Below are positions 27,105 to 35,710 of a stretch of DNA of 64,000 nucleotides, in pieces. The stretch lies in assembly GCA_964518765.1 (NCBI GenBank), contig CAZFJC010000005.1, forward strand, positions 1-64,000, written 5' to 3'. Both the position numbers and the translations under genes were made by a program. Under the pieces are notes generated by a model that worked only from the letters and a program-made list of their open reading frames with translations, had not been told where the DNA came from and did no database searches. Position 1 is the stretch's first letter; each line of letters opens with the position of its first letter. This DNA comes from CAZPNX01 sp964518765 (GTDB lineage Bacteria; Edwardsbacteria; AC1; EtOH8).

Positions 27105-27118
27105 GGGACGTTGAACAT

Positions 27119-28147
27119 CTAACCGTGAACGTTTAAGGTTGAACGCTGCCGGTAGATCTCCCGCACCACGTCCTCGATGGCCGCCTCCTCCAGCGCCAGG
27201 TCGTGGATTTTGAGCCTGGCCAGCAAAAAACCGGTCAGCTCCGGAGCGCTCACCTGGCTACGGTCGAACTCGAAGCTCCAGTTGTAGGGATCCTCGGACT
27301 CGGCCCTCACCCTAAAGCCCTTGAGGATATCGGCCATCTGAGTGTCGGACACCGGGGCCGCCAGCTTCACCGAGAGCCTGCGGTCCATGGGCACCATTTC
27401 GGCCAGGGCGTCCAGGGTGCCGTCGAAGATGAGCTTCCCCGAGTCGATCATTATCACCCGGCGGCACAGGTCCTCGATGTCGCCCAGATCGTGGGTAGCC
27501 AGGATGACGGTGGTGCCCTGGTCCCGGCTGGCCTCTCTGATGAACTCGCGGATGCTGGCCTTGACGGCCACGTCCAGGCCGATGGTGGGCTCGTCCAGAA
27601 AGAGTATGGAGGGGTTGTGCAGCAGGGCGGCGGCCAGGTCGCAGCGCATCCGCTGGCCCAGGGAGAGCTTGCGCACCGGGATGTTAAGCAGGCCGCCCAA
27701 GCCGAGAACCTCGGTGAACTTGTCCAGCCTTTTCTGGTAGTCGGCCTTGGGCACCTCGTAGATCTTCTGCAGCAACTTGAAGGCCTCGATGACCGCGATA
27801 TCCCACCACAGCTGGCTGCGCTGGCCGAAGACGGCGCCTATCTTTCTGACGTGCCGGTAGCGGTTCCGGTATGGCACCAGGCCGTCGACCACGATCCGGC
27901 CCGAGGTCGGCACCAGGATGCCGGTCAGCATCTTGATGGTGGTGGACTTGCCGGCCCCGTTGGCCCCGATGTAGCCCACGATCTCACCGGGCTCGATGGA
28001 GAAGGTCACCCCGTCCACCGCCCTGACCGTCTCCTGGTGCCGGTGGAACAGGTCCCGTACCGAGCCTAAAAGGCCGGGCCGGCGGCGGAAGCGTTTGAAG
28101 TGCTTGGAGAGGTTTTCGACCTCGATTATCGGCATCTTTTCAACCAA
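27119..28147 (-). CDS. ABC transporter ATP-binding protein (DUF990-type exporter)
   Basis: Walker A (GANGAGKST), signature (LSLGQRMRCDL), Walker B (ILFLDEPTIGLD) and the H-loop (ATHDLGD) are intact. The 40-60 residue extension after the nucleotide-binding domain is usual for DUF990 partners. It powers the two permeases immediately downstream. The open frame starts with a TTG at 28147; the ATG at 28135 (MPIIEVENLSKHF) matches homologues better. Neither has a good ribosome site. Confidence 0.93.
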   Translation of the reverse strand: MVEKMPIIEVENLSKHFKRFRRRPGLLGSVRDLFHRHQETVRAVDGVTFSIEPGEIVGYIGANGAGKSTTIKMLTGILVPTSGRIVVDGLVPYRNRYRHVRKIGAVFGQRSQLWWDIAVIEAFKLLQKIYEVPKADYQKRLDKFTEVLGLGGLLNIPVRKLSLGQRMRCDLAAALLHNPSILFLDEPTIGLDVAVKASIREFIREASRDQGTTVILATHDLGDIEDLCRRVIMIDSGKLIFDGTLDALAEMVPMDRRLSVKLAAPVSDTQMADILKGFRVRAESEDPYNWSFEFDRSQVSAPELTGFLLARLKIHDLALEEAAIEDVVREIYRQRSTLNVHG

Positions 28148-28210
28148 CAGCTATCAACCAACAACCAACCGCTGAGTGGCCGCATTCCATCGCGAGCTCA
28201 ACGCCATGTC

Positions 28211-28939
28211 TCACCGACGAAGCCATCCAGGCTTTGATGGACGAATCCTTCGTCCGCCCTGGCCTCGGGAGCCGTCCTTGGAATGACCCGGTGGCGCTTT
28301 CGCGCCCTCAAGCGGACAACCCGCGCAATCCGGCCTCTTGCGGCAGTAGGTCTTGGCCAGCCTGACGATCAGCGCGTGGTATTCGTTGTACAGCTTTGCG
28401 TCCCGTGGCAGGTTTCCCTCGAAAAGTCCCTGCCAGTCGGAGTATCTCTGTTTTTCGGATAGAAACCCGTGACGCGAGAAGACCCTCTTGGTGTAGGCGT
28501 CGACCACAAAGACCGGCCTATCCAGAGCATAGAGTAAAATCGAATCCGCGGTCTCCGGCCCGATGCCTTCCAGCGCCAGCAACCCTTGTCGTAACTTCGC
28601 AGCCTCCTCCCTTCGCATCCTCGCGATACTCCCGCCGTAACCATCGAGCAGGAAACGCGAGAAGGCCTTCAGCCTCCGCGCCTTCTGGTTGTAGAAGCCT
28701 GAGGAACGGATCAAACCTCTCAAGCGCTTCAACGGCATACGAGCGATACGTTCAGCGGTCAAAGCGTTTGCCGCCCCGAGTTTCGCAACGGCCCGCTCGA
28801 CGTTTCCCCAGTTGGTGTTTTGAGTGAGGATGGCACCAACCATTACTTCGAAGGGCGTTCTCGCCGGCCACCAGTGCTGGGGCCCGAAGGCGTCGAAGAG
28901 CTTCCGGTATATGTCCAAGAGTGATTTGGGCTTGCGCAT
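28211..28939 (-). CDS. Endonuclease III-like HhH-GPD DNA glycosylase
   Basis: The helix-hairpin-helix segment LLALEGIGPETADSILLYAL and the catalytic Asp region VFVVDAYTKRVFSRHG identify the HhH-GPD base-excision family; TPFEVMVGAILTQNTNW is the usual N-terminal signature. The iron-sulfur loop is incomplete: CRKRPDCAGCPL supplies three Cys, but the fourth is missing. The sequence then ends in an unusual Arg/Gly/Pro tail that looks like translated intergenic repeat. The ATG at 28939 is preferred; an upstream ATG at 28981 would add 14 residues, partly encoded by a palindrome. Confidence 0.85.
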   Translation of the reverse strand: MRKPKSLLDIYRKLFDAFGPQHWWPARTPFEVMVGAILTQNTNWGNVERAVAKLGAANALTAERIARMPLKRLRGLIRSSGFYNQKARRLKAFSRFLLDGYGGSIARMRREEAAKLRQGLLALEGIGPETADSILLYALDRPVFVVDAYTKRVFSRHGFLSEKQRYSDWQGLFEGNLPRDAKLYNEYHALIVRLAKTYCRKRPDCAGCPLEGAKAPPGHSKDGSRGQGGRRIRPSKPGWLRR

Positions 28940-28944
28940 GGGAT

Positions 28945-28967
28945 AACTTGTGATTTTATCACAAGTT
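28945..28967. promoter_or_regulatory. Perfect 23-base palindrome over the glycosylase start
   Basis: AACTTGTGAT and ATCACAAGTT form ten-base arms around TTT, five bases before the ATG at 28939. The core TGTGA-N5-TCACA resembles Crp/Fnr-type operators, though Crp normally uses N6. As RNA it would fold into a hairpin covering the ribosome site. Either DNA-level or RNA-level control is possible. Confidence 0.6.
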
Positions 28968-29109
28968 GCGAGAACTGTCAATGTAAATGATTAACCTGTT
29001 GCCATGCAAGGTTAAGGAAACATCTCAGCTTTTCATGGTATTCCTTTTTATTGCATATTTTGGTGATTTTGAAATAATTTTAAGGGTTTTCTCCGCTAGA
29101 TATTTTCTC

Positions 29110-29137
29110 TTGACTTTATTATTAATAATGGTATTAT
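29110..29137 (+). promoter_or_regulatory. Sigma70-type promoter giving an almost leaderless mRNA
   Basis: TTGACT at 29110-29115 and TATTAT at 29132-29137 are separated by 16 bases in very A+T-rich DNA. Transcription would begin near 29144, only about four bases before the ATG at 29148. No Shine-Dalgarno sequence is present there, which fits leaderless initiation. Confidence 0.6.
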
Positions 29138-29147
29138 TATATCAGTT

Positions 29148-31025
29148 ATGCGCCTATCCCAGATCTACCCCTTCCTCTCCCATCTGTCGCTTACCCCGCG
29201 CCAGGTGGCCGTCTACAACCGGATGATCTCCCGGGGCACTTCCTTCGCCGGCCGGCTGACCGCCCAGGAGCGGGCGGTGCTCATCCGCCTGCTGCGCGAG
29301 GAGGAGATGCTGCCGGGCATGGCCCACGTCATCACCGAGCGGATCCAGGCCGCCAAGGAGCCCGAAGCCCTGCCCTCCCTGCTGTTCGCCGTGCTGGCCC
29401 CGGACTGGGCCGGCTTGGCCGACGCCTGTCTAGGCACGGTCCATGAGGCCGGACTCAATATATCCTATACCAACGGCTTTATACTGCGCCGCGGCCGGCA
29501 AAAACTGGGCGTGGTCCTGATGGAAGTGGAGATCCCTCCCAGCCTCAGCCGCAAGGCGCTGGACATCGCCCGGGCCAAAATCCAGGAGCGTCTGTCGCGC
29601 ATCGCCGCCGAGGACGAGGCCAAGCGCACCCTGCAGAAGCAGGAGGCCCGACGCCTTTACGCCTTCACCACCGTCACCGACATCCTGCGGGTCCGGGTCT
29701 CTGCCGAGGATCTGCGGGAGATGATGGGCGATAGCGGCGAGGCCCTCAAATTTTTCATTGCCCGCCAGGAGTCCTACCTCAACGAGCGCAGCCCCGAGTC
29801 CATCGCCGACCAGATCCAGACCAACTATTTTCTGAAGAAGCGCATCCGCCAGGGGCTTTCCACCCTGGAGGTGGACGTCTGCCGCATCCCGCTGGGCGGC
29901 CGGGAGCTGACCGGCATATCGATCATCACCACCCAGCCAGGGATTACCTTCGAGCGCATCTTGCGGCGTCTGGAGGAGGCGGTGCCGGGGTTCCGCCGCC
30001 ACCAGGACTACGCCTATTTCACCGCCGACCGCATCTCGGTCTTCCACCTGGAGGTCACCGGACGCGATGACAAACCGCTGGGGGAGGTCGAGCTGGAGGC
30101 CGTCCGCCAGGCCATTCTATCCCTGCCCGCATCGCAGGAGTCCCTGGGTCCGACGCCCGGAGTGGAGCTCATCAGGAGGAAGATCGTTCCCCCCATGCTG
30201 GAGGAGGAGCGGGAGCTCAAGATCCCCCAGGGCTACATCCATCCCCACGCCCCGGACCATTACAAGATCATCTTGGTGGCCTCGGGGCCCGACGCCGGCT
30301 TCGGTCTGGAGCTAGTGAAATCCCTGTCGCGGGAGCCCGGTTTCTCGGCGGCCATGCCCGACATGCCCACCTACGTCTCCTATGTCCAGGACGGCGTCGA
30401 AAGGAAACAGGAGATATCCATAATCGACCTCTGGGTCGACCGACGGCTACTCTTCGGACCCGACCAGACCCACTGGAATGATGAGGAGATCTATACCCGG
30501 ATCGAGTCTCGGATGCGGACGGTGCCTGGCTTCGGCCCTAAGCTCAGGATCTTCGATCGTACCTCACGCAACCTGCGCCAAATGAGGCTGCAGGCCGTCG
30601 GCCAGCTGGCCGAGTCCCGGGGGCTGGACATGAAGGCGTTGCGGCCCCTGTTCTATACCCTGGGCGACCGCTGCCTGCTGAACCCCAAGATAAAAGACGA
30701 GGCGGTGCTCTCCCAGTTGACCCTGGGATTCCGGGCCATGGCCGAATTCGGCCGGCCTGGTCCGGCGGTCGTGGTCTGGGATAACCTCATGATCTCCGAT
30801 GATGACCAGCCGTCGACGGTGATGGCGGTGGCCGTGGACGGAAGCCCGGAGCCGGTGGCCGCGGTGCTGGGGGCGTTGGATGGTTTTGAGGTCCGCTCCG
30901 TCTGCCGGGCCGATCTGGACCGGATCGCCTTACTGCTTATCAACCTCACGGAGAACGGCCGGCCACTGGATCCGGCCGGGGCCGAGGCCCTGGCCTTCAA
31001 GATTCGCAAGGCGGCAGCTGGCTGA
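29148..31025 (+). CDS. Uncharacterised protein with repeated ACT-like domains
   Basis: This 625-residue cytosolic protein has no enzymatic motif I recognise. Residues about 80-135 (GLADACLGTVHEAGLNISY, then VVLMEVEIP) have the strand-helix-strand pattern of an ACT domain. Similar units appear near residues 260-315 (IITTQPGITFERILRRLEEA, VFHLEVTG) and 370-440 (IILVASGPDAGFGLELVKSL). ACT domains bind amino acids or other small ligands and often control metabolic enzymes. It is followed two bases later by a HAD phosphatase gene, so the pair is an operon. A downstream ATG at 29223 is an alternative start but has no ribosome site either. Confidence 0.8.
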   Translation: MRLSQIYPFLSHLSLTPRQVAVYNRMISRGTSFAGRLTAQERAVLIRLLREEEMLPGMAHVITERIQAAKEPEALPSLLFAVLAPDWAGLADACLGTVHEAGLNISYTNGFILRRGRQKLGVVLMEVEIPPSLSRKALDIARAKIQERLSRIAAEDEAKRTLQKQEARRLYAFTTVTDILRVRVSAEDLREMMGDSGEALKFFIARQESYLNERSPESIADQIQTNYFLKKRIRQGLSTLEVDVCRIPLGGRELTGISIITTQPGITFERILRRLEEAVPGFRRHQDYAYFTADRISVFHLEVTGRDDKPLGEVELEAVRQAILSLPASQESLGPTPGVELIRRKIVPPMLEEERELKIPQGYIHPHAPDHYKIILVASGPDAGFGLELVKSLSREPGFSAAMPDMPTYVSYVQDGVERKQEISIIDLWVDRRLLFGPDQTHWNDEEIYTRIESRMRTVPGFGPKLRIFDRTSRNLRQMRLQAVGQLAESRGLDMKALRPLFYTLGDRCLLNPKIKDEAVLSQLTLGFRAMAEFGRPGPAVVVWDNLMISDDDQPSTVMAVAVDGSPEPVAAVLGALDGFEVRSVCRADLDRIALLLINLTENGRPLDPAGAEALAFKIRKAAAG

Positions 31026-31027
31026 CT

Positions 31028-31759
31028 ATGCCGCTTCGGGCCGTCACCTTCGACCTGTGGGAGACGCTGATAACCGACTCCCGAAAAACCGACGGGCAGA
31101 GGTCCGGACACCGGATCCGGGAGATCGGGAGGATTCTGAACCGTTCTGGTCTGGTGATCCCGGCGGCCGACCTGGAGCTGGCCCACGCCCGAGTCTGGGA
31201 CGAGTGCTCTCGGTCATGGGATAGGGCGGTGGACTTGCCCTTCGAGGGGCAGGTCTCGCTTTTTTTGGACCTAGCCCGTCCCGGGTTGTCAAATTCGGTC
31301 GACCCTGAGGTTTTCTCCAAGATCGCCGAGGCCTACGCCACCGCCGCCCTTCTTTTCCCCCCTTCGCTGGTGCCGGGCGCCGCTAAGACTTTAGCCAAAT
31401 TAAAGACCAATGGCCTTAAAGTCGGCCTGATCTGCAACACCGGCCGCACCCCGGGCCGCTCTTTGCGAAAGCTGCTTTCCGAATTCGGCATCATGTCTTT
31501 GCTGGACGTCGCCATGTTCTCCGACGAGACTATCTGCCGCAAGCCCGATGCCCGCATCTTTCGTCAAACGCTGGAAGCGTTGGGAACGGGGCCGAAGGAT
31601 GCGGTTCATGTCGGGGACAGCCTGGAGAACGACGTCCGGGGCGCCCTGGGGGCCGGGATGCGGGCGGTGTGGGTCTGCAGCGAGAACTCGGACTCCGAGC
31701 CCGGGGTTCCCGGCGTCAAAAGCGTGGCTGCGTTGCCGGACATCCTATCCGCCAGTTAG
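31028..31759 (+). CDS. HAD-superfamily hydrolase
   Basis: Motif I is FDLWETLI (nucleophile Asp), motif II LICNTGRT, motif III CRKPDARIF and motif IV VHVGDSLENDVRGA, all of the haloacid dehalogenase/phosphatase type. The helical cap lies between motifs I and II. The 243-residue size is normal. Substrate cannot be deduced. It follows the ACT-repeat gene by two bases, so the ACT protein may regulate or accompany it. Confidence 0.9.
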   Translation: MPLRAVTFDLWETLITDSRKTDGQRSGHRIREIGRILNRSGLVIPAADLELAHARVWDECSRSWDRAVDLPFEGQVSLFLDLARPGLSNSVDPEVFSKIAEAYATAALLFPPSLVPGAAKTLAKLKTNGLKVGLICNTGRTPGRSLRKLLSEFGIMSLLDVAMFSDETICRKPDARIFRQTLEALGTGPKDAVHVGDSLENDVRGALGAGMRAVWVCSENSDSEPGVPGVKSVAALPDILSAS

Positions 31760-31770
31760 CTTAAGGGTTT

Positions 31771-31809
31771 AAAAAAGCGGCCAGGCCTTGACAGGCCTGG
31801 CCGTTTTTT
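31771..31809. terminator. Bidirectional rho-independent terminator
   Basis: A perfect stem CGGCCAGGCCT/AGGCCTGGCCG with a four-base loop is flanked by AAAAAA on the left and TTTTTT on the right. It can end both the plus-strand HAD transcript and the minus-strand transcript that leaves the DUF1858 gene at 31838. Confidence 0.92.
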
Positions 31810-31837
31810 CAGCGTTGTTCTTATAATTATCCTTACC

Positions 31838-32041
31838 CTATTCTTTTCCCACCGCCTGGTTCAGCTCTTTCATCAGCTGGTCGACATCGATGCCGTGGGC
31901 CTGGGCCCCCTGCTCCACCGTCTCCCGATAGGCCACGCTGCAGCCGATGCAGAACAGACCGTGCTGGTAGAATACCTTGATGCACTGGGGGTGTTTATTG
32001 ACCACCTCCATGATGGTCATTTCCTTGGTTATCTGGTCCAT
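31838..32041 (-). CDS. DUF1858 protein
   Basis: This 67-residue protein matches the DUF1858 family: TIMEVVNKHPQCIKVFYQHG followed by CIGCSVAYRETVEQGA. The family is often linked to redox proteins or ScdA-like repair factors, and the CxxC is conserved. AAAGGG precedes the ATG. It lies 33 bases after a 36-residue Cys-rich gene on the same strand. Confidence 0.9.
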   Translation of the reverse strand: MDQITKEMTIMEVVNKHPQCIKVFYQHGLFCIGCSVAYRETVEQGAQAHGIDVDQLMKELNQAVGKE

Positions 32042-32074
32042 CCAACCCTTTCTACTCTGCTCCTGCCGATCCTC

Positions 32075-32185
32075 CTACTGCTTTTTCATCGGTTTGCCGC
32101 AGCACTCCTTGGGCACCCCCGAGGTCTGGCCGCATTTCTCGCACTTGTAGGTTTTTTTCTGGCCGCAACCACAGCTCTGGCACAT
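32075..32185 (-). CDS. 36-residue zinc-ribbon-like protein
   Basis: The peptide MCQSCGCGQKKTYKCEKCGQ continues with a CCGKPM end and holds two CxxC pairs plus a terminal Cys pair. This is the pattern of a tiny zinc ribbon, similar to rubredoxin-like or desulforedoxin-type fragments. GGGAAG lies upstream of the ATG. It precedes the DUF1858 gene and is probably cotranscribed with it. Function unknown. Confidence 0.7.
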   Translation of the reverse strand: MCQSCGCGQKKTYKCEKCGQTSGVPKECCGKPMKKQ

Positions 32186-32288
32186 GGTCTTCCCTTTCGA
32201 TTATTGATGGATAATTATCGCCCTGTTTTCGTCATTTGTCAACCCCCCGGCTTCCAACCCCCTGCCATTAGTCTCTGAGCCAGCCGAT

Positions 32289-33761
32289 TCAGGCGACCAC
32301 CCGTATGTGGTCCGATCCCCGGGCCATGGGGCTGACGATGATGGCCCCCAGGCGGCGCATGGTCTCCACGTACTCCACCGCCTCGGCGGTGATCCTCTCC
32401 CCAGGGACCACCACCGGTATCCCCGGCGGGTAGACGGTTATAAACTCGGTAGGGATCTCGCCCACCGCCTGCCTCAGCGGCACCGTTCGGTAGGAGGCGA
32501 AATAGGCCTCGCGCGGAGTCATGGACATCGGGGGATATTTCGAGGGAAACTGCACCCGAAGCTTTGGCTTCCGCCCTCCCTTCCTATGCTCCCTGGCCAG
32601 GCCACGCAGGGAGCTAATCAGCCTTTCGCCCGATCCCTTGTCGTCGGCGATGGAGACGATAAAGGCCACGTGGTCCCAGTCGGCCATTTCGGCCTGCACC
32701 CCGTAGCGACGGTTGAGGATGCGGCTGGCCTGGTATCCGGTCAGCCCCAGCCCGTCCACGAAGACGGTCAGCTTGGTGGGGTCGAAGCGGAACGGGGCCA
32801 CATCCGCAGCGTCGAGGCAGTAGAGGCCACGGGTGCGGTTGACCGCCGACCTTATGTCCTGGGCCAGGTTGATGGCTCGGTCCAGCAGCCGTCGGCCTTC
32901 GGTGGCCATCTGGCGTCGGGCCAGGTCCAGCGAGGCCATCAGCAGATACGAGGGGCTGGTGGTCTGGGTAAGGAGCAGCACGCTCTCCAGGTCCCGGACG
33001 TCGATGTTCGGTCCCTGGACGTGCAACATGGCCGCCTGGGTAAGGGCCGAGATGATCTTGTGCGAGCTCTCTACGCAGATGTCGGCCCCGGCCTCCATGG
33101 CCGATGAAGGCAGGCCGGGGTGGAATCTCAGGTGCGGGCCGTGGGCCTGATCCACCATGACGACCCAGTCGCTGAGGTGCCCCGCCCTGACGATGGCCTC
33201 CAGGTCGCAGCAGACGCCGTGATAGGTGGGAGAGGAGACGAACATCGCCCTGGCCCCGGGATGCTCGACCATGGCCTTTTGGATTGAATCCGGGCTGACG
33301 TTCAGTATTAGGTCCCAGTCCGGAGCCGTCTCGGGATGGACATAGACCGGCAAGGCCCCGGTCATGATCAGCCCGGCGATCACCGATTTGTGGGTGTGGC
33401 GGGGCACTATCACCTTGTCGCCCGGAAAGAGCACGCCCATCAGCATCGACAGATTGCCGCCGGTGGAGCCTCCCACCAGGAAGTAGCTGCGGTCCGCCCC
33501 ATAGGCCCTGGCCGCCAGCTCCTGGGCCTTTCTAATGGCGCCGGTGGGATGAAAAAGGCAGTCGGTCTCGGGCAGGACGGTCAGGTCCATCTTGAAGATG
33601 GCCCGCCCCACCAGCTTTATCCACTGCGGATCTATCCCCGCCCCCTGCTTGTGACCCGGAGTGTGGAAGGGTACCATCTCCAGGGATAGATACCGTTGCA
33701 GGGCCTCGAATAGCGGCGCCCGGGTCTGTCCTCCCCTGTCTGGCGCCTTTTTCGCCTTCAT
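32289..33761 (-). CDS. Orn/Lys/Arg decarboxylase (probably arginine decarboxylase)
   Basis: This is a PLP fold-type I decarboxylase of 490 residues. FHTPGHKQG opens the domain, GGSTGGN is the phosphate loop, VDQAHG holds the PLP-contacting Asp204, and ESSHKI holds the Schiff-base Lys235. The size matches the short biosynthetic SpeA/Cad/Orn group rather than the large inducible enzymes. With speE and speD immediately upstream it should supply agmatine or putrescine for spermidine synthesis. No agmatinase is seen in the window, so the route from arginine is incomplete here; lysine or ornithine remain possible substrates. Confidence 0.88.
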   Translation of the reverse strand: MKAKKAPDRGGQTRAPLFEALQRYLSLEMVPFHTPGHKQGAGIDPQWIKLVGRAIFKMDLTVLPETDCLFHPTGAIRKAQELAARAYGADRSYFLVGGSTGGNLSMLMGVLFPGDKVIVPRHTHKSVIAGLIMTGALPVYVHPETAPDWDLILNVSPDSIQKAMVEHPGARAMFVSSPTYHGVCCDLEAIVRAGHLSDWVVMVDQAHGPHLRFHPGLPSSAMEAGADICVESSHKIISALTQAAMLHVQGPNIDVRDLESVLLLTQTTSPSYLLMASLDLARRQMATEGRRLLDRAINLAQDIRSAVNRTRGLYCLDAADVAPFRFDPTKLTVFVDGLGLTGYQASRILNRRYGVQAEMADWDHVAFIVSIADDKGSGERLISSLRGLAREHRKGGRKPKLRVQFPSKYPPMSMTPREAYFASYRTVPLRQAVGEIPTEFITVYPPGIPVVVPGERITAEAVEYVETMRRLGAIIVSPMARGSDHIRVVA

Positions 33762-33867
33762 CTAGCCTGCAGTCAGTTTGGCTGAGATCAATTTTTCGAA
33801 GAATCCTGTTCCCTTTTCATCATCCATCCGCGCAAGCCCTATAGAATCCACGGTTGGTCATCGCTCT

Positions 33868-34779
33868 TCATTTGAAGCTGGTGACCAACGCCTGGCGGTC
33901 GGTTATCACCGGATGCCTCCGGCACATCTCCTGCCGCAGGAAGCGGGGCAGGGCGAACATCCCTTGGTGGGCCACTCCATCATAGAACCTCGGCCGGCGG
34001 AGCTTCCTCTGGGCTATCAGCTTGTCGATCTGTGAGGCGGAATAGGTCAAGGGATTAATCCCCTTGGAGGCGAAGACCAGCCCCCAGGGAAGTCCGAATG
34101 AGGGGACGTTAACCTGGTAGACGGCCGTCACTGGGAAGGCGGTGCCGATGGTCCAGACGATGGAGCCCAGCATCCTGGTGTCGCCGGGCTTGGTGGTGCC
34201 GGCCTGGAGGGTGACCATCCCGTGCTCGGTGAGCCGGGAGTGCACCAGATGGTAGAACTCCCTGGTGTAGAGCTTGATGGCCGGCCCCCCCTCCATGGGC
34301 TCCGGCAGATCGATGATGATGACGTCGAACCTTTCCTTGGTCCGCTGCAGCCACCCCCGGGCGTCCTTGATGACCATCCTGGTGCGGGGGTCGCGGAAGG
34401 CCCCGCCCGACCACTGGGGCAGGTGCTTGGCGCACAGCTTGACCAGCTCCCCATCGATGTCGCACATCACCGCCCGCTCCACCGTGGGATGCTCCAGCAC
34501 TGTCCGCAGGGTCTCCCCCTCGCCTCCGCCCACCACCATCACCCTTCGGGGAAGGGGATGGAGCAGCAGGGGCGGATGCACTAGGGCTTCGTGGTAGATG
34601 AAGGAATCGCGCTCCGAGCTCTGCACCCGTTCGTCCAGAAACAGGGTGCGCCCGTAGTTGTATGTATCTACTATGGCCACCTTTTGGTAGCGGGTCTGAG
34701 CGGAGGCCACGATCCTCTTGATGCCGTGAAGGTGGATCTCGTTCTCCGAGTACTCCATGAAAAAGTTTTCGGCCTGCAT
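33868..34779 (-). CDS. speE: Spermidine synthase
   Basis: An aminopropyltransferase joins decarboxylated S-adenosylmethionine to putrescine. RVMVVGGGEGETLRTVLEH is the nucleotide-binding loop and DVIIIDLPEP the catalytic Asp segment. The protein (about 303 residues) is shorter or equal to typical enzymes, and its C-terminus (RFLRQEMCRRHPVITD) is distinct. The ATG at 34779, with AGGAAGGG upstream, is preferred over the open-frame start at 34824. The usual YNYGRTLFLDERVQSS substrate segment is present. It is 88 bases downstream of speD. Confidence 0.92.
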   Translation of the reverse strand: MQAENFFMEYSENEIHLHGIKRIVASAQTRYQKVAIVDTYNYGRTLFLDERVQSSERDSFIYHEALVHPPLLLHPLPRRVMVVGGGEGETLRTVLEHPTVERAVMCDIDGELVKLCAKHLPQWSGGAFRDPRTRMVIKDARGWLQRTKERFDVIIIDLPEPMEGGPAIKLYTREFYHLVHSRLTEHGMVTLQAGTTKPGDTRMLGSIVWTIGTAFPVTAVYQVNVPSFGLPWGLVFASKGINPLTYSASQIDKLIAQRKLRRPRFYDGVAHQGMFALPRFLRQEMCRRHPVITDRQALVTSFK

Positions 34780-34867
34780 GCCATTTCCCTTCCTGATGCT
34801 GGGCTCAAAGGTCCCCGGGTCCAAGGCTGGCCCCGGCTCCGGTCCATCGTCAATTGGTTATCTCAAG

Positions 34868-35710
34868 TCAAATAGACGGAACGTTCTCGCCGTAGAAAAT
34901 CTCGGACATCTCCCTTTCCAGCTTCTGTCGGATCCGCTGCTTCTCCACTGCCTTGAGGTTCTTCTTTCCGCTGCCGAAGATGTATTCGTCGGTGTCGAAA
35001 TCGCGGAGCATCATCTTGGTGTGAAAGACGTTCTCCTGATAGACGTTGATGTCCACGATATGGTACCACTTCAGGATCTCGGGCGATAGGTAGTTCTGGA
35101 TGGAGTTGATCTTGTGGTCGATAAAGTATTTCTTGCCGGAGACGTCCCGGGTGAAGCCGCGTACCCGGTAGTCGATGTTGACAATGTCCGAGTAGAAGCT
35201 GTTGATCAGAAAATTCAGGGCCCGCAGCGGGGAGATGATGCCGCAGGTGGAAACATCGATGTCGGCCCGAAAGGTGGAGATGCGGCTATCGGGGTGGCTC
35301 TCCGGATAGGTGTGGACGGTGATGTGGCTCTTGTCCAGGTGGGCCACCAGCTGGGGATTCTCCTGCCGTGAAAGCAGCTCGTCGAACATGGTCTTGTTCT
35401 CCGAGATGAGCATAGTGACGCTGGCCCCTTGGGGATCGTAGTCCTGCTTGGCGATGTTGAGGATGTTGGAGCCGATGATGTTGGATACCTGGGTGAGTAT
35501 GGCCGTCAGCCGCTCGGCGTTGTACTCCTCGTCGATGTACTGGATGTAATCGTCCCGGTTCTTTATGTTGCGGGTGTAGCAGACGTCGTACATGTTGAAG
35601 CTCAGGGTCTTGGTCAGGTTATTGAACCCATAGAGCTTCAGCCTCTTGATGGGCTTGACCTCCGGGCGGCTTTCCTGGCAGTAGCTTCGGTTGCGGCGCT
35701 TGTACTTCAT
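34868..35710 (-). CDS. speD: S-adenosylmethionine decarboxylase (E. coli-type, pyruvoyl)
   Basis: LYGFNNLTKTLSFNMYDVCY, NILNIAKQDYDPQGASVT, HLDKSHITVHTYPESHP and VYQENVFHTKMMLRDFD match the larger proteobacterial-type SpeD closely. Self-cleavage should occur before Ser128 (Lys-Ser in DKSH), giving the pyruvoyl cofactor. At 280 residues it is near the usual 264, with about 16 extra N-terminal residues. It makes the aminopropyl donor for SpeE. The ribosome site is weak. Confidence 0.95.
   Translation of the reverse strand: MKYKRRNRSYCQESRPEVKPIKRLKLYGFNNLTKTLSFNMYDVCYTRNIKNRDDYIQYIDEEYNAERLTAILTQVSNIIGSNILNIAKQDYDPQGASVTMLISENKTMFDELLSRQENPQLVAHLDKSHITVHTYPESHPDSRISTFRADIDVSTCGIISPLRALNFLINSFYSDIVNIDYRVRGFTRDVSGKKYFIDHKINSIQNYLSPEILKWYHIVDINVYQENVFHTKMMLRDFDTDEYIFGSGKKNLKAVEKQRIRQKLEREMSEIFYGENVPSI

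Noticed and set aside
28141..28172. CAACCAACA-type tandem repeat before the ABC ATPase
   Set aside because: Low-complexity sequence of about 30 bases with no symmetry or known role.
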